Source of the DNA: Nonomuraea maritima
GTDB lineage: Bacteria > Actinomycetota > Actinomycetes > Streptosporangiales > Streptosporangiaceae
Length of the DNA stretch: 64,000 nucleotides
Reading direction: 5' to 3'
NCBI RefSeq assembly: GCF_900100395.1
Contig: NZ_FNFB01000038.1
Location: 1-64,000 of the forward strand
Shown one piece after another: positions 39,478-48,827 of the stretch; position 1 is the first letter of the stretch, and each line of letters opens with the position of its first letter. Below the pieces are notes generated by a model that saw only the letters and a list, made by a program, of their open reading frames with translations, was not told the DNA's origin and made no database searches. A program made the position numbers and the translations under genes.

Positions 39478-40749
39478 CTAGGCTGCCGTGCGGCTGCTGA
39501 AGGCCGCGGTCACTCGTGCGCCGAGTGCTGCCGGCAGCATGGGGACGGCGGCGCACAGTACTTCGGCGGCCGGGGCGAACGCGGTCGCCTGTTTGATCGC
39601 GATCTGGGCCGCGCGGCCCTGGATCGCGTACGAGGCGTGCCCGAAGGCCGTGGCGAGGGCCGGGGCCAGGTCGGGGGCCTGGCCTGGCGTGTGGCGTACC
39701 TCGTCCTCCAGCCAGCGCAGGCCCGTGCGGGCCAGCTCGGTCTCCGCCCGGAACGTGAGCGCCTCGATCGCCTCGGCGGCCTCGCCGTCGTCGTACGGGC
39801 CGCACCGGCGCACCTGCGCCAGCGCCAGGGCGGCGACCGTGCCTGGGGCGGCGGGAAGCAGCCGCAGGTAGTCGCGCCGACGCGCGGCACTCTCCTCCGG
39901 TGAGGGGTCGATCATGTCGTGCAGCCGGACGAAGAACCGCAGATCAGGCGCTTCCCCACCGCGCAGGAAGCGGCGGAGACAGTGGTCGAGCAGCTCGCCC
40001 CGCGAGACGCGCCCGCGCCGGGGAGCGCCGGCAGGCGGCACCGCGGGCCCGCCCCCTACGGCGACGCCGGCGGCGAGCAGCCGCTGGAACAGGGCGAGCC
40101 ACGGCGTGGGCGCGGGTTCGCACCGCTCGTCGCGCAGCTCGCGCCCGGCTCCCTCCGCCTCGAAGATCCGCGGCAGCATCGGGCCGAGCAGCGGGTCGGG
40201 GCTGACCGGCCCGGCCGCGAGCCAGGCGGCGACGAGCGGATCGTGCTCGGGCGGGGGAGCGCCGCACGCCCGCAGCAGCGCGAGCGCGAGCGGGGCGAGA
40301 CGGTCGTCCGCCGTACGGATCTTCACGGCCAGCCGCGTCGCCACGTCTGCCTGGAAAGCGACAGGACGGGCGGCCAGCACACGGACCACGTGGGCCGGGT
40401 CGTACGCCCCCCAGCGAGCGGTGAACTCGCGGCGGCCCAGCCAGGCGGTCACGGCGGCGGGACTCGGCAGCGTCGCGGCGCCCGCGATCTGCAGCACCTC
40501 TCCCAGCCCGCCGATCCGGTCTCTTTCCCACCCGGACCAGGGGAGATCGTCGTCATCCCCGAAGTCCGGTCGAAGGCTCGCGCGCGCCTGCTTGCGGAAC
40601 TCCGGCAGCCGCCGGGCGATCTCGGCCCGTTCGGCGTCGGTCAGCGAGAGCGCACGGCGGGCGAGACCGCCGGGCCGGCGCGCTTCGATGAGCTCCCGCA
40701 CCGCACACCAGGCCGCCTCGGGGTCGCCCACCTTCGGTTCACCAGTCAT
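39478..40749 (-). CDS. DUF6493-like hypothetical protein
   Basis: 423 residues. The start part (GLARRALSLTDAERAEIARRLPEF) and the middle (VTAWLGRREFTARWG, LLGPMLPRIFEAEGAG) look like the N-terminal domain of actinomycete DUF6493 proteins, which are large helical-repeat proteins encoded near MoxR or SWIM-type genes. Here no such partner is present, and the protein ends earlier than the usual ~900 residues. The C-terminal third is HEAT-like (LARTGLRWLEDEVRHTPG). The match is from memory and moderate. Confidence 0.5.
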   Translation of the reverse strand: MTGEPKVGDPEAAWCAVRELIEARRPGGLARRALSLTDAERAEIARRLPEFRKQARASLRPDFGDDDDLPWSGWERDRIGGLGEVLQIAGAATLPSPAAVTAWLGRREFTARWGAYDPAHVVRVLAARPVAFQADVATRLAVKIRTADDRLAPLALALLRACGAPPPEHDPLVAAWLAAGPVSPDPLLGPMLPRIFEAEGAGRELRDERCEPAPTPWLALFQRLLAAGVAVGGGPAVPPAGAPRRGRVSRGELLDHCLRRFLRGGEAPDLRFFVRLHDMIDPSPEESAARRRDYLRLLPAAPGTVAALALAQVRRCGPYDDGEAAEAIEALTFRAETELARTGLRWLEDEVRHTPGQAPDLAPALATAFGHASYAIQGRAAQIAIKQATAFAPAAEVLCAAVPMLPAALGARVTAAFSSRTAA

Positions 40750-41037
40750 GCGCCGCAGCGTAAAGATCGCCTCCGACAAACCCCGCCCTCACGAACACCG
40801 GCGGGCGTCCACGTCGCCACCGGACCGGACGTACGGGCGGATGTCCCTTTTGAGGGAAGGTGGGGGCCGAGCGGCGACCACCCGGCGCGGGCCGGTTTCG
40901 CCGCGTGCGCCGTGTTCGCCGTGGAAGGGCGTACGGGTGGGTGTTCGCGGGTGGGGGTGTGAGGTCAGGGTTGGGTCAGGGGTTTGTCGGGGGTGGGGCC
41001 GGATGTCCCGCAGGGGTCGTGGCGGGAAAGTGGTCTT

Positions 41038-41712
41038 ATGACCGCAGTGAAGAGGCTCTATCCCCTGGTTGCATGCGCCTCGATTGTGTGCTCGGTGGTC
41101 GGGGTGATGGTGGCGCAGGTCGGGGCGGGTGCTCAGCTTGATCCCATGAGTGTCACGGTCAGTGAGTACGCCCTCTCTCGCGATGGGGGCGTCACGCAGG
41201 TGGCCATCGCGGTGCTGGCGGTCGGGTCGCTGGCGTTGCTGGCGGGGTTGCGGGCCGCGGGGGCGCCCGTACGGGGGATGCCGGAGCGGTTGCTGTTGGT
41301 GTGGTCGGGGGCGCTCGCGGTGGCCGCGATGGTCCCGACCACACCTCTCGGCCACGACCCGGACGTGGCCGCGCAGATCCACCGGTACGCCTCGGTAGCG
41401 GCCTTCGTGAGCCTGCCCGCCGCGGGCGCGCTGCTGGTGCCGAGGCTGGGCGCGGACGCCGTCTGGAAGCCGGTGGCCAGGGTCGTCGAGTGGGTGGCGC
41501 TGGCCGGCGGGTTCGGGCTGCTGGCGATCACGTACGTGGCCCTGCCCGGCGACCGGGTGCTGATCGGGCTCGTCGAACGGCTGCTGCTCGGCGCCGAGGT
41601 GGCGCTGCTCGCGGTGCTCGCCGCCTGGCTGGTCAGGGTGACGTGGAAGCCACACGCGGCACTAGCCGCAAATTTCCCGACATATCACAGATTTATCGCT
41701 AGTCGATCTTAG
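41038..41712 (+). CDS. DUF998-family membrane protein
   Basis: 224 residues with about six hydrophobic helices. The family mark is LDPMSVTVSEYALSRDGG after helix 1, then VTQVAIAVLAVGSLALLAGL, and a PTTPLGHDPDVAAQIHRYAS loop. DUF998 proteins are polytopic membrane proteins of unknown function. An ATG at 41038 is the natural start. It lies before the incomplete conservon but 57 bp away with no overlap. Confidence 0.82.
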   Translation: MTAVKRLYPLVACASIVCSVVGVMVAQVGAGAQLDPMSVTVSEYALSRDGGVTQVAIAVLAVGSLALLAGLRAAGAPVRGMPERLLLVWSGALAVAAMVPTTPLGHDPDVAAQIHRYASVAAFVSLPAAGALLVPRLGADAVWKPVARVVEWVALAGGFGLLAITYVALPGDRVLIGLVERLLLGAEVALLAVLAAWLVRVTWKPHAALAANFPTYHRFIASRS

Positions 41713-41768
41713 AACCACTAGTTTCGGTGCTATTCTCTCCCGCGATCTTCTATCCGGGAGCAGGTGTC

Positions 41769-43997
41769 ATGGCATCGGGCAGATCCATCAGATTCAAGAT
41801 CTCGACGCTGCTCGTCATCCCCTTGATCTCCCTGGTGGCTCTCTGGGGCTTCGCCGCGAGCACCACGCTCGGGGACGCGCTCAACCTGCTCACGACCCAG
41901 AGGATCTGGACCGACGTGATCGACACGTCCGCCCGCCTCGTCACCGACCTCCAGGCCGAGCGCCTGGCCTCGGCCGAGCAACTCGCGGGCGTCGGCGTCG
42001 GCGACGACCTCGAAAGGCTGGCCAAGGCCCGCGCGAAGGTCGACGACAGCGGCAAGGAGATGCGGCAGCGAGCCCTGTCGAAGGACACCGCCTCGGCGCT
42101 CACCCCCGACATGCACGCCCAGCTCCAGGTGCTGTTCGAAGCGGTCGACCGGTTACCCGACATCAGGGCCAAGGTGGACGACCACCGGCTGGCCCCAGGA
42201 GCCCTCGTCAACGAGTACGCCAAGATCACCGACGAGGTCCACCTGCTGTACGCCCGGCTGACCATGGGCACCGACATCGAGACGTCGCTGCAGGCACAGG
42301 GCCTCATCGCGGCCGACGAGGTACGCGAGCTGCTCGCCCGCGAGCACGCCCTGGTCCTCGCCTCGAACGGCCGGGCGAACATGCGCGACACCCACCTGCT
42401 GGCGGGCATCGACGGCTCCCGGACGTACCTGTTCCCGAAGGCGCTGGCCAACCTGGACACCGAGCTGCGCGCCCCCTTCGAGAAGCTGTACTACTCCTCC
42501 CGCTACGTCACCATGGAGAACCTCCTGGAGGGCTTCATCGGCGGCCGGCCCATGGACGTCGACCTCTGGCGTGGCATCGCCGAGCAGGTGCAGACGGAGT
42601 TCCGCGAGGCCGTCTACGGCACGGGGCAGAAGCTGCTCGCCAGGATGGAACCGGCGGGCGTGGGCATCGTCGTACGGGCGATCGTGGCCGGCCTGATAGG
42701 CCTGATCGCGGTGGTGTTCTCCATCGTCGTCTCCATCCGGGTGGGCCGCCGGCTCGCCGGCGAGCTGGGGACGCTGCGGCGTACCGCGCTGGAGCTGGCG
42801 GAGATCCGGCTGCCCGACGTCGTGGCGAAGCTCCGCAAGGGCGACGAGGTCGACATCGCGGCCGAGGCCCCGCCCATCCGGGTGGGCGCGAAACCGACCG
42901 GCGAGGTCGCGGATCTCGCGGCCGCGTTCGACAGCGTGCAGAGCACGGCCGTGGACGCGGCCGTCGAGCAGGCGAGGCTGCGCGAGGGCGTCGCGGAGGC
43001 GCTGCGCAACCTGGCCCGCCGCAGCCAGTCGCTGCTGCAGCGCCAGCTCAAGCTGCTCGACGAGATGCAGCACCAGACCGAGGAGCCGGAGGCGCTGGAA
43101 CGGCTGTTCAAGCTCGACCACCTCACCACGCGCATGCGCCGCCACGCCGAGGGCCTGGTGCTGCTGTCGGGCGGCCAGGCGGGCCGCAGGTGGCGCGGTG
43201 TCATCCCGGTCGAGGACGTGCTGAGCGGCGCCGCGGCCCAGGTGGAGGAGTACACCAGGGTCCGCGTCTACCCGATGCCCGAGTGCGGCGTCCCCGGCGG
43301 CGCGGTCGCCGACCTCATGCACCTGTTCGCCGAGCTGATCGAGAACGCCGCGTCGTTCTCGTCCCCCGACAACGAGGTCTCCGTACGCGGCGAGATGGTC
43401 GGACGGGGCTTCGCCGTCGAGATCGAGGACCGCGGCCTCGGCATGGACGACGACGCGTTCGACGCCGTGAACGCGCGGCTGGCCAGCCCGCCGGAGTTCG
43501 ACCCCGCGCAGACCGAGCGGCTCGGCTTCTCGGTGGTCGGCATGCTCGCCGCCCGGCACGGCGTCAAGGTGACGCTCAAGCCCTCACCGTACGGCGGCGT
43601 CACGGCGGTCGTGCTCGTCCCGGCCGAGCTGGTGGAGCCCATGGCGCCGCCCACGCAGCCGTTGGAGCTGCAGTCGGTGTCGGTGTCGGTGGTGCGTACC
43701 GACACCGAGACCACCGGGCCGGGCGGGCTGCCGCGCCGGGTCAGGACGAGCAGGCGCGGCGCCGTCACGCAGGAGCACGCCGTGCCGCATCAGGCGCAGC
43801 CGGAGCCGATCGGACTGCCCCGCCGCGAACGGCGGACGCCGCCGCAGCGGCTGACGCGGGCGCCCGACCCGGGGGAGTCGGCGGCGCCGCCCGAGGAACG
43901 TTCGCCCGAGCAGGCCCGGGCGCTGCTGTCCTCGCTCCAGTCGGGCTGGCAGCGTGGACGGCAGGAAGGCGACCAGGATGGGGGATCTGAATCGTGA
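41769..43997 (+). CDS. Conservon sensor histidine kinase (CvnA-type), incomplete conservon
   Basis: 742 residues. A first transmembrane helix (KISTLLVIPLISLVALWGF, about 10-28) is followed by an extracytoplasmic nitrate/nitrite-sensor-like domain to about 295. A second helix (VAGLIGLIAVVFSIVVSIRVG) and a HAMP-like linker lead to the H-box region (LDHLTTRMRRHAEGLVLLSG). The ATPase domain has N-box ELIENAASFSSP, DRGLGMD and SVVGMLAARHGV. The last ~120 residues are Pro/Arg-rich and disordered. It overlaps the DUF742 gene by 4 bp. It has no roadblock or GTPase gene of its own behind it. CvnA kinases work with GTPase switches in Streptomyces. Confidence 0.9.
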   Translation: MASGRSIRFKISTLLVIPLISLVALWGFAASTTLGDALNLLTTQRIWTDVIDTSARLVTDLQAERLASAEQLAGVGVGDDLERLAKARAKVDDSGKEMRQRALSKDTASALTPDMHAQLQVLFEAVDRLPDIRAKVDDHRLAPGALVNEYAKITDEVHLLYARLTMGTDIETSLQAQGLIAADEVRELLAREHALVLASNGRANMRDTHLLAGIDGSRTYLFPKALANLDTELRAPFEKLYYSSRYVTMENLLEGFIGGRPMDVDLWRGIAEQVQTEFREAVYGTGQKLLARMEPAGVGIVVRAIVAGLIGLIAVVFSIVVSIRVGRRLAGELGTLRRTALELAEIRLPDVVAKLRKGDEVDIAAEAPPIRVGAKPTGEVADLAAAFDSVQSTAVDAAVEQARLREGVAEALRNLARRSQSLLQRQLKLLDEMQHQTEEPEALERLFKLDHLTTRMRRHAEGLVLLSGGQAGRRWRGVIPVEDVLSGAAAQVEEYTRVRVYPMPECGVPGGAVADLMHLFAELIENAASFSSPDNEVSVRGEMVGRGFAVEIEDRGLGMDDDAFDAVNARLASPPEFDPAQTERLGFSVVGMLAARHGVKVTLKPSPYGGVTAVVLVPAELVEPMAPPTQPLELQSVSVSVVRTDTETTGPGGLPRRVRTSRRGAVTQEHAVPHQAQPEPIGLPRRERRTPPQRLTRAPDPGESAAPPEERSPEQARALLSSLQSGWQRGRQEGDQDGGSES

Positions 43998-44368
43998 GTC
44001 GCGAGCACGAGTGGGTTGACGAGGAGGCGGGGCCCGTCGTGCGGCCGTACGCGGTCGCACGCGGGCGTACGAGGCCGGTCTCCGCGGAGGTCGATCTGCT
44101 GGCGACCGTCGTCTCGACGGGTTCGCCCGTCCCCGCGAAGGCCGAGCTGAGTGCTCAGCACCGGCGGCTGCTGAACCAGCTGACCGGCAAGGCCAGGCCC
44201 GTGGCAGAGATCGCCTCGGACCTGGGCCTGCCCGTCGGTGTCGTCCGGGTGCTGCTGGGCGACCTGCTGGAGCACGCCTTGGTGACGGTGCGCCCGCCGC
44301 GCGACAAGGCCGCCGCACCGTCGGAGAGCCTGCTCCGTGAGGTGATCAACGGCCTGCGCGCGCTGTAG
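43994..44368 (+). CDS. DUF742 protein (CvnC-type), incomplete conservon
   Basis: 124 residues. It begins with the conserved EWVDEEAGPVVRPYAVARGRTRP and has a winged-helix-like part AEIASDLGLPVGVVRVLLGDLLEHALVTVR. The last residues LREVINGLRAL are identical in form to those of the other CvnC at 44922. Its stop TAG (44366-44368) directly abuts the reverse stop of the GTPase gene. DUF742 is the third part of conservons. Here the roadblock gene that should precede it is missing. Confidence 0.92.
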   Translation: MSREHEWVDEEAGPVVRPYAVARGRTRPVSAEVDLLATVVSTGSPVPAKAELSAQHRRLLNQLTGKARPVAEIASDLGLPVGVVRVLLGDLLEHALVTVRPPRDKAAAPSESLLREVINGLRAL

Positions 44369-44941
44369 CTAGTTGGCCGAGGCCAGCGTCCGCAGCGAGT
44401 GCTCGACCAGCGCGATCATGACCTCCTTGGCCGACGAGCGGCGGCGGACGTCGCAGAGCATGACGGGCACGTCGTCGTCGAGGTCGAGCGCGATGCGGAC
44501 GTCCTCGATGCTGTGCGCGTCGGCGTCGTCGAAGCAGTTGACGGCGACGACGAACGGCGTGCCGCGCTGCTCGAAGTAGTCGATGGAGGGGAAGCAGTCG
44601 GTGAGCCGCCGGGTGTCGGCGATCACGACCGCGCCGAGCGCGCCGTAGGACAGCTCGTCCCACATGAACCAGAACCGCTCCTGGCCGGGCGTGCCGAACA
44701 GGTAGACGACGAGCCCTTCGCGGATGGTGATGCGGCCGAAGTCCATCGCCACGGTCGTGGTGGTCTTGGACTCCACGCCGTCGAGATCGTCGATGCCGAC
44801 CCCGCGATCGGAGAGCACCTCCTCCGTCCGCAGCGGCTTGATCTCGCTGATCGAGCCGACGAGGGTGGTCTTGCCGACGCCGAACCCGCCCGCGATCAGA
44901 ATCTTGAGCGCGACAGGGTCCTCAGAGAGCACGGAGTCCAT
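44369..44941 (-). CDS. Conservon Ras-like GTPase (CvnD)
   Basis: 190 residues. P-loop GGFGVGKTTLVGS (residues 17-29), switch region with TTTTVAMDFGRI, the G3 FGTPGQERFWF (where Gly takes the place of the usual Asp) and the G4 VNCFDDAD. These are typical of the small actinomycete CvnD GTPases, the output of the conservon signalling unit. It overlaps the CvnC gene by 20 bp and is last in the complete conservon. Two CvnC-type proteins, here and at 43994, could both act on it. Confidence 0.93.
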   Translation of the reverse strand: MDSVLSEDPVALKILIAGGFGVGKTTLVGSISEIKPLRTEEVLSDRGVGIDDLDGVESKTTTTVAMDFGRITIREGLVVYLFGTPGQERFWFMWDELSYGALGAVVIADTRRLTDCFPSIDYFEQRGTPFVVAVNCFDDADAHSIEDVRIALDLDDDVPVMLCDVRRRSSAKEVMIALVEHSLRTLASAN

Positions 44942-45284
44942 TGATCACTTCCTTGAGAATGCGCTCATTCGACCGCGCCCCGCCTGCTGCGGGCGACGTC
45001 ACCGAGATGAGGCCGTGGTCACGCATGTCGCCGAGCAGCACCCGGACGACGCCGATGGGCAGGTCGAGCTCGGCGACCAGGTCGGCCACCGAGATCGGGT
45101 TGCGCGCTGCCCGCAGTATGTGTTGCTGTTCGGGACCGCTGTCGTCCGGCGGGTCGCCGATCGTACGCACGGTCGCCACGAGGTCGAACGCGTCACCTGA
45201 GGAGCGCGTTCGGCCGCGGATGAGAGCATAGGGCCGCACCACCGGCCCCGCCTCCTCATCGAACCACTGCGGGCGATCACTCAT
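44922..45284 (-). CDS. DUF742 protein (CvnC), complete conservon
   Basis: 120 residues from an ATG at 45284 that overlaps the roadblock stop by 4 bp. PQWFDEEAGPVVRPYALIRGRTR at the start and ISVADLVAELDLPIGVVRVLLGDMRDHGLISV in the middle. The protein shares the Glu-Glu-Ala-Gly-Pro start and the ILKEVINGLRAL end with 43994-44368. CvnC acts with CvnB and CvnD. Confidence 0.92.
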   Translation of the reverse strand: MSDRPQWFDEEAGPVVRPYALIRGRTRSSGDAFDLVATVRTIGDPPDDSGPEQQHILRAARNPISVADLVAELDLPIGVVRVLLGDMRDHGLISVTSPAAGGARSNERILKEVINGLRAL

Positions 45285-45688
45285 GACGCGCCGGCGCGTG
45301 GATTGGTGGTGATGTGCTGGCCCACGCGCTTGACCAGCATCGCCATCTCGTACGCGATCTGTCCGACGTCGACGCTCGCGTCGGCGATCACCGCCAGGCA
45401 CGTGCCCTGGCCGGCCGCGGTGACGAACAGGAACGCCGTCTCCATCTCCACGATGGTCTGGCGCACCTCGCCGCCGCCGAAGTGGCGGCCGGTGCCGCGG
45501 GCCAGGCTCTGGAAGCCGGACGCCACGGCCGACAGGTGTTCGGCGTCCTCGCGGCTCAATCCCTTCGAATGACCGACGGCCAGGCCGTCGGTCGACAGGA
45601 TGACCGCCTGGCGTACGGCGGCGACCCGGGTGACCAGGTCGTCCAGCAGCCAGTTCAGCTCACCGGTGTTCTTGGCCGGCACAGTCAT
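45281..45688 (-). CDS. Roadblock/LC7 protein (CvnB)
   Basis: 135 residues with the roadblock fold: LNWLLDDLVTRVAAVRQAVILSTDGLAVGHSKG at the start, then EHLSAVASGFQSLARGTG, and TAFLFVTAAGQGTCLAVIAD. CvnB is the MglB-like partner that regulates the CvnD GTPase. The start overlaps the kinase stop by 4 bp. This gene type has no counterpart in the plus-strand conservon. Confidence 0.93.
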   Translation of the reverse strand: MTVPAKNTGELNWLLDDLVTRVAAVRQAVILSTDGLAVGHSKGLSREDAEHLSAVASGFQSLARGTGRHFGGGEVRQTIVEMETAFLFVTAAGQGTCLAVIADASVDVGQIAYEMAMLVKRVGQHITTNPRAGAS

Positions 45689-47841
45689 GCGTCGTCCCCC
45701 TTGCTCATGGGCTCCTCTTCAGAGGCTTCTTCTCTGGCGCGTTGGGCTCCCCGCTGGAACGCGGAGAACAGGTCGCGTACCTCGTCGGGAGAGCGTTCGG
45801 CCTGCTGGTCGGGCTGCGGCTCGGGTTGCGTCTCCTTGAGCTGCGGCGCGAGGTTGGCCTGGCGCACCCGCCTGGGAAGGCCGGCGTGGGTGCCCGACGC
45901 GACGACCGCGAGCGCCTTCTTGCGGGTACGGCTCTGCAACGCCGCCCTGCCGTCGTCGGTCTCCGGCTCCGGCGGCTCGGCCACGATGGCGCGCGGCACC
46001 AGCATGATGGCCAGCGTCCCGCCGAAGGGCGAGCGGCGCAGCCGCACCTTGATGCCGTGCCGCCTGGCGAGCGTGGCCACCACGAAGAGGCCGAGCCGGT
46101 CGCTGTCGGCGAGGTCGAACTCGGGCGGCTCGGCCAGCAGCGCGTTGATCTGGCCGTACTCGGCGGCCGACAGGCCGAGGCCCTTGTCCTCGACCTCGAT
46201 GGCGTAGCCGTTGGTCACCCGGTCGCCGCGGACCTGCACGGGGCTGTCGGGCGGCGAGTAGATCGTGGCGTTCTCGACGAGTTCGGCCACCAGGTGGGTG
46301 ACGTCGGCCGCGGCGGAGCCGTCGACGGCGCCGGGCGGCATGGCGGCGACGTTCACCCGCGTGTAGTCCTCGACCTCGGCGACCGCCGCCCGGACGATGT
46401 CGATCACCGGCACCGGCTTGCGCCAGGCGCGTCCCGGCGCGGCCCCGGAGAGCACGATGAGGCTCTCGGCGTGCCGCCGCATGCGGGTGGTCAGGTGGTC
46501 GAGGCGGAAGAGCTCTTCCAGGCGGTCAGGATCGTGCGTACGCCGCTGCATGCCGTCGAGCAGGCCGAGCTGCCGGTGCAGCAGGCCCTGCTTGCGGCGG
46601 GCGAGGTTGAGGAAGACCTGGCCGACGCCGTGCCGCAGCGCGGCCTGGCCGACGGCGGCGCGTACGGCGGTGCGCTGCACGGAGCCGATGGCCCTGGCCA
46701 CGTCGGTGATCTCAGCGGAACCGCTCACCTTGATCGCCTTGGCCTCCTTCCGCACGTCGACGTCCTCGCCCTTGCGCAGCCGCGCCATGATCCCTGGCAG
46801 GCGCAGCTGCGCCAGCTCCACCGCGGCGGAACGCAGCTCGGCCAGCTCTCCGCCGAGTCGTCGTCCGAAGCGTACCGAGATGATGATCGACGCGAGGACG
46901 GCGAGCAACCCGAGCCCGCCCGCGAGGCCGATTCTGAGCACGGTGCCGGTGGCGGCGTCGGACGCGCGGCCGGCCAGGGTGTCCGAGGCGTCGGTGCCGA
47001 GCTTGTCGAGGCGGGAGACGAGGTCTTCGACGGTGCGGTTCCAGGCGTCCGGGTCGGACGGCGGCGTGCCGGTCCTGACGACGCGCGTCTCCAGGGCGGC
47101 GTACGTGAGGAACAGCTCGGACGCGAAGACCTGCTCGTACGGCCTGCGCAGCGTCACGTCGAGGCCGGCGATGCCGCGGGAGTGCAGGAACTTCCTGGAG
47201 GCGGCGTACTCGGTGAAGGAGGCGGTCTCGGGCTCGCTCAGCCGGCGGGAGTCGCGCGCGCCGACGACGAGGGCGTGCTCGCGGGAGATGTACTCCTTGG
47301 CCTGGCCCATGGCCTGCAGAGCCGACGCCTGCTGGTAGAGCGTCAGATCGGAGACGGGCACGAGGTCGTCGTGGAGGAGGAAGAGGGTGTCAAGGAGGCG
47401 GTTGTAGGCGTACAGGCCGGACAGGCGGGGGCCGGTGCCCGCGTCGATGGCGGCCCTGATCGTGGGGAGGCCGTCGAGGGCGGTGCGGAGGTTGGAGAGG
47501 GCGGCGCGCAGCTCGTCGCCGGCGGCGTCGCCGGCTTCGGTGACCGCCCGCTGGAACTCGGCGACCGACTGGTCGGTGCGGGAGCGCTGGCTGCCGAGCA
47601 CCTCGGTGAGGTCACGGCTGGCGAGTGCCTGCGCGGTGCGGAGTCTTTCTGCCTGCAGCTGTGATCCGAGGTCGGTGGAGGTGACGCCGATCGTCTCGTA
47701 GAGGGTGGTGGCGCGGAAGAGCGACTGCCCGTCGCCCATGGTGAGGTTGAGGACGAAACCCCAGAGCGCGCTCAGAGACAGGAGAGGTAGCAGCAGTAAC
47801 AGGAAGATCTGGAACCGAATTGACCGGTTTCGCGAGCCCAT
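45685..47841 (-). CDS. Conservon sensor histidine kinase (CvnA), complete conservon
   Basis: 718 residues from an ATG at 47841 with GAGG 7 bases upstream. The first helix is IFLLLLLPLLSLSALWGFVL, the extracytoplasmic nitrate/nitrite sensor-like domain follows, and a second helix sits near 305-330 (LGLLAVLASIIISVRFG). The H-box region has LDHLTTRMRRHAESLIVLSG, the ATPase domain has AELVENATIYSPP and DKGLGLS. The Arg/Pro-rich C-terminus is like that of the plus-strand kinase, so the two are paralogues that have diverged. It starts the four-gene conservon with 4-bp overlaps. Confidence 0.92.
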   Translation of the reverse strand: MGSRNRSIRFQIFLLLLLPLLSLSALWGFVLNLTMGDGQSLFRATTLYETIGVTSTDLGSQLQAERLRTAQALASRDLTEVLGSQRSRTDQSVAEFQRAVTEAGDAAGDELRAALSNLRTALDGLPTIRAAIDAGTGPRLSGLYAYNRLLDTLFLLHDDLVPVSDLTLYQQASALQAMGQAKEYISREHALVVGARDSRRLSEPETASFTEYAASRKFLHSRGIAGLDVTLRRPYEQVFASELFLTYAALETRVVRTGTPPSDPDAWNRTVEDLVSRLDKLGTDASDTLAGRASDAATGTVLRIGLAGGLGLLAVLASIIISVRFGRRLGGELAELRSAAVELAQLRLPGIMARLRKGEDVDVRKEAKAIKVSGSAEITDVARAIGSVQRTAVRAAVGQAALRHGVGQVFLNLARRKQGLLHRQLGLLDGMQRRTHDPDRLEELFRLDHLTTRMRRHAESLIVLSGAAPGRAWRKPVPVIDIVRAAVAEVEDYTRVNVAAMPPGAVDGSAAADVTHLVAELVENATIYSPPDSPVQVRGDRVTNGYAIEVEDKGLGLSAAEYGQINALLAEPPEFDLADSDRLGLFVVATLARRHGIKVRLRRSPFGGTLAIMLVPRAIVAEPPEPETDDGRAALQSRTRKKALAVVASGTHAGLPRRVRQANLAPQLKETQPEPQPDQQAERSPDEVRDLFSAFQRGAQRAREEASEEEPMSKGDDA

Positions 47842-47963
47842 GTCCCAACCTCGAGTCGGGGGCATTTCCACACCTTGTGTAAATACACCTCCGGAAGATC
47901 GCACAGGAGACTAGCACCGATGAAGTGTCTGGCGCAGTGGTAGCACAACGTTCATTACTGTGA

Positions 47964-48827
47964 CTATTGGTACGAGACGTCGCGTCGGCGCCCTCGGGCG
48001 AGGATTACGGCGAGCCAGACCAGCGCGATCAGCGAGTTCAGGACGAGCCCCGCCCAGTGCAGCACGGTGTAGACGTGCACCTGCCACGGCGACACGTCGG
48101 GCACCATGCCGATGCGCAGCTCCGCGAACTGCCAGGGCCGCCCGGTCAGCACGAGCGTGATCGCGATCGCGATGGCGCTCATCGAGTCCCACAGCGCGTG
48201 CAGCAGCGAGACGCCCAGGTAGGTGAGCAGGACCGGCAGGGTGAGCCGGCCACGCGCGCCGAACAGCACGCCGCCCGCGATGGCCGTCCACAGGCCGTGC
48301 CCGACCGGGGTGAGGATGCCGCGCAGCACCTCGGTCTCGACGAGCTGGGTCAGCGACAGGCCGTGCGTCGTGAACAGGGCGTTGAAGGCGTACCCGGCGC
48401 TCTCGAAGGAGGCGAAGCCGAAGCCGACGGTGGCGCCGAGCACGACGCCGTCGCGCACCTTGTCCCTCGCCGCCCTGCGGGCGACGAAGATCAGGGCGGC
48501 CAGCTTGACGGCCTCCTCGATGAGGCCGACCAGGACGTACATGACGACGGACGGCCGCACCAACCAGCTCTCCAGCAGCGAGGCGCCGAGCACGCCCAGC
48601 ACGCCGCCCACGATAAAGGCGACGAACATCCGCTCGACCGTCACGTCGCGCGAGCGGCCGTGCGCGTACGCCCAGACCACGAACGTCACCGGCACGAGGA
48701 AGCTGCCGAGCAGCACCACGGTCGGCACCAGGTTGGAGTTGGACGTCCAGGCGGTGACGACCACGCTGGCCACCCACAGGACGAACCCGACGACGAACAC
48801 CCGCAGCCAGGGCGGCCTCAGCTTCAC
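47964..48827 (-). CDS. PrsW-family intramembrane protease
   Basis: 287 residues with about eight hydrophobic helices. The PrsW active-site set is visible: GLIEEAVKLAALIFVARRA, GFASFESAGYAFNALF, TPVGHGLWTAIAGGVLFG and SLLHALWDSMSA. These carry the conserved Glu-Glu, Glu, His and His residues. PrsW cuts anti-sigma factors in Bacillus; in actinomycetes the targets are mostly unknown. The GTG start overlaps the stop of the flavoprotein gene by 4 bp, so the pair is co-translated, an odd partnership. Confidence 0.88.
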   Translation of the reverse strand: MKLRPPWLRVFVVGFVLWVASVVVTAWTSNSNLVPTVVLLGSFLVPVTFVVWAYAHGRSRDVTVERMFVAFIVGGVLGVLGASLLESWLVRPSVVMYVLVGLIEEAVKLAALIFVARRAARDKVRDGVVLGATVGFGFASFESAGYAFNALFTTHGLSLTQLVETEVLRGILTPVGHGLWTAIAGGVLFGARGRLTLPVLLTYLGVSLLHALWDSMSAIAIAITLVLTGRPWQFAELRIGMVPDVSPWQVHVYTVLHWAGLVLNSLIALVWLAVILARGRRRDVSYQ

